The notes under the pieces: model-generated | The model's database searches: none | Seen by the model: the letters and a program-made list of their open reading frames with translations, nothing else | What the model was told of the DNA's origin: nothing | Source of the DNA: Rhodopseudomonas palustris | Lineage (GTDB): Bacteria > Pseudomonadota > Alphaproteobacteria > Rhizobiales > Xanthobacteraceae | DNA: 44,934 nt | Assembly (NCBI RefSeq): GCF_003226555.1 | Contig: NZ_QKQS01000009.1 | Coordinates: 1 to 44,934 of the forward strand | Reading direction: 5' to 3' | Translations under genes and position numbers: made by a program | Shown: positions 44,567 through 44,934 of the stretch, piece after piece | Layout: each line of letters begins with the position of its first letter | Position numbering within the stretch: the stretch's first letter is position 1

Positions 44567-44773
44567 ATGCCTTGGGTTACGTGCCATGCGTGTGATGGCG
44601 AGAGGATTTGTCAAACGTGTGAGGGTAGCGGAAGCGGCAAATCCATAAACCCTCATCCAGACCCTGACGACGTTGACTCAGATACGGGCGACGTTACCTG
44701 CTACGAGTGCGAAGGCACAGGAAAATGCTCGCAATGCGACGGAGCCGGACGCCTCTGGGAAGACGATGATTGA
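44567..44773 (+). CDS. Tiny DnaJ-type zinc-finger protein
   Basis: 68 residues from ATG 44567 behind AAGGAG at good spacing. Four CxxC pairs: CHAC, CQTC, CYEC and CSQC, with Gly-rich spacers (CEGSGSGKS, CEGTGKC, CDGAGRLWED) as in the cysteine-rich domain of DnaJ. So it is essentially one isolated zinc-binding module with two zinc sites and no J-domain. The middle and tail are acidic. Such small proteins may bind unfolded proteins or a partner. It lies beside the DUF2806 gene in the AT-richer segment. Specific role unknown. Confidence 0.8.
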   Translation: MPWVTCHACDGERICQTCEGSGSGKSINPHPDPDDVDSDTGDVTCYECEGTGKCSQCDGAGRLWEDDD

Positions 44774-44891
44774 CCAAGAGCGAATCAAAGCTAACTGATG
44801 TTTGCCTTAGCAAGTAGCCGGATGGAGGGACACGTAGCCCGTAGGGCGGGTTAATACTACTGCGTCATAAGTTTCCGCCGCCGGCTTGATG

Positions 44892-44931
44892 CTGCCGCGA
44901 GGCCACAACAGGGGCATCGCGGCAGGGTTTT
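44892..44931 (+). terminator. Possible rho-independent terminator
   Basis: CTGCCGCGA (44892-44900) pairs with TCGCGGCAG (44917-44925), with inner GCC/GGC pairing, followed by GGTTTT (T-run 44928-44931). It lies about 120 bases after the zinc-finger gene. Confidence 0.45.
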
Positions 44932-44934
44932 GGC

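Noticed and set aside
44838-44853. GTAGGGCGGGTTA, resembling one arm of a common short repeat of this family
   Set aside because: Only one arm is visible, no inverted partner found nearby.
1-44934. CRISPR arrays, rRNA operons or intact insertion sequences
   Set aside because: No regularly spaced repeats, no rRNA-like sequence and no complete transposase seen.

Overview
The window comes from a high-GC alphaproteobacterium of the Rhodopseudomonas/Bradyrhizobium group (Nitrobacteraceae). I infer this from overall protein style, a perfect CtrA-type box, a sigma54 promoter with an FlbD-like site in front of flagellar genes, the palindromic repeat at 38861-38945 and a long dispersed non-coding repeat at about 42.6-43.1 kb that I associate with this family. 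Rhodopseudomonas palustris or a close relative is my best guess. Nothing in the sequence proves the species.

Layout. (1) 1-10.6 kb: a very large RTX protein read leftwards and cut by the window edge (extracellular nuclease plus 5'-nucleotidase plus beta-helix), divergent from a type I secretion ABC transporter and its HlyD-type adaptor, so the exporter sits beside its likely cargo. (2) 10.8-20.7 kb: a small hypothetical gene, then a leftward four-gene chain (RND adaptor, RND pump, outer-membrane factor, GNAT acetyltransferase) in which every junction is a 4-bp ATGA/GTGA overlap. Divergent from it are a small secreted Asp/His/Trp-rich protein and a BaeSR-like two-component pair that probably controls the pump. 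(3) 21.2-24.7 kb: a glycosyltransferase convergent with a SAM methyltransferase, a PIG-L deacetylase and an acyl-CoA dehydrogenase-like protein. Together they look like a pathway for an uncharacterised glycoconjugate, with the same enzyme classes as Nod factor synthesis. (4) 24.7-28.2 kb: a stretch with little coding, then a Cys/His protein, a DUF1007 protein and a NicO/RcnA-type transporter (metal handling). (5) 28.4-33.6 kb: tRNA-Met(CAU), a small secreted protein, a PmtA-like methyltransferase and mnmA on the minus strand; fliK and flgD on the plus strand behind a sigma54 promoter. (6) 33.6-42.4 kb: lytic transglycosylase, small membrane protein, PfpI/DJ-1-type protein, a membrane-anchored Mrr-type nuclease, cupin, ketoacyl synthase III, short-chain dehydrogenase, a diguanylate cyclase and a small conserved protein. 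(7) 42.4-44.9 kb: non-coding repeat with a strong G-quadruplex tract, then an AT-richer accessory segment with a DUF2806 protein between two copies of a 22-bp repeat, and a tiny DnaJ-type zinc-finger protein.

The least described parts are the glycosyltransferase/methyltransferase/deacetylase/dehydrogenase cluster, the membrane-anchored Mrr nuclease, the DUF2806 plus mini zinc-finger segment, and the RTX multi-enzyme protein with its own secretion genes. Motif, domain and promoter calls were made by eye; no database search was possible.
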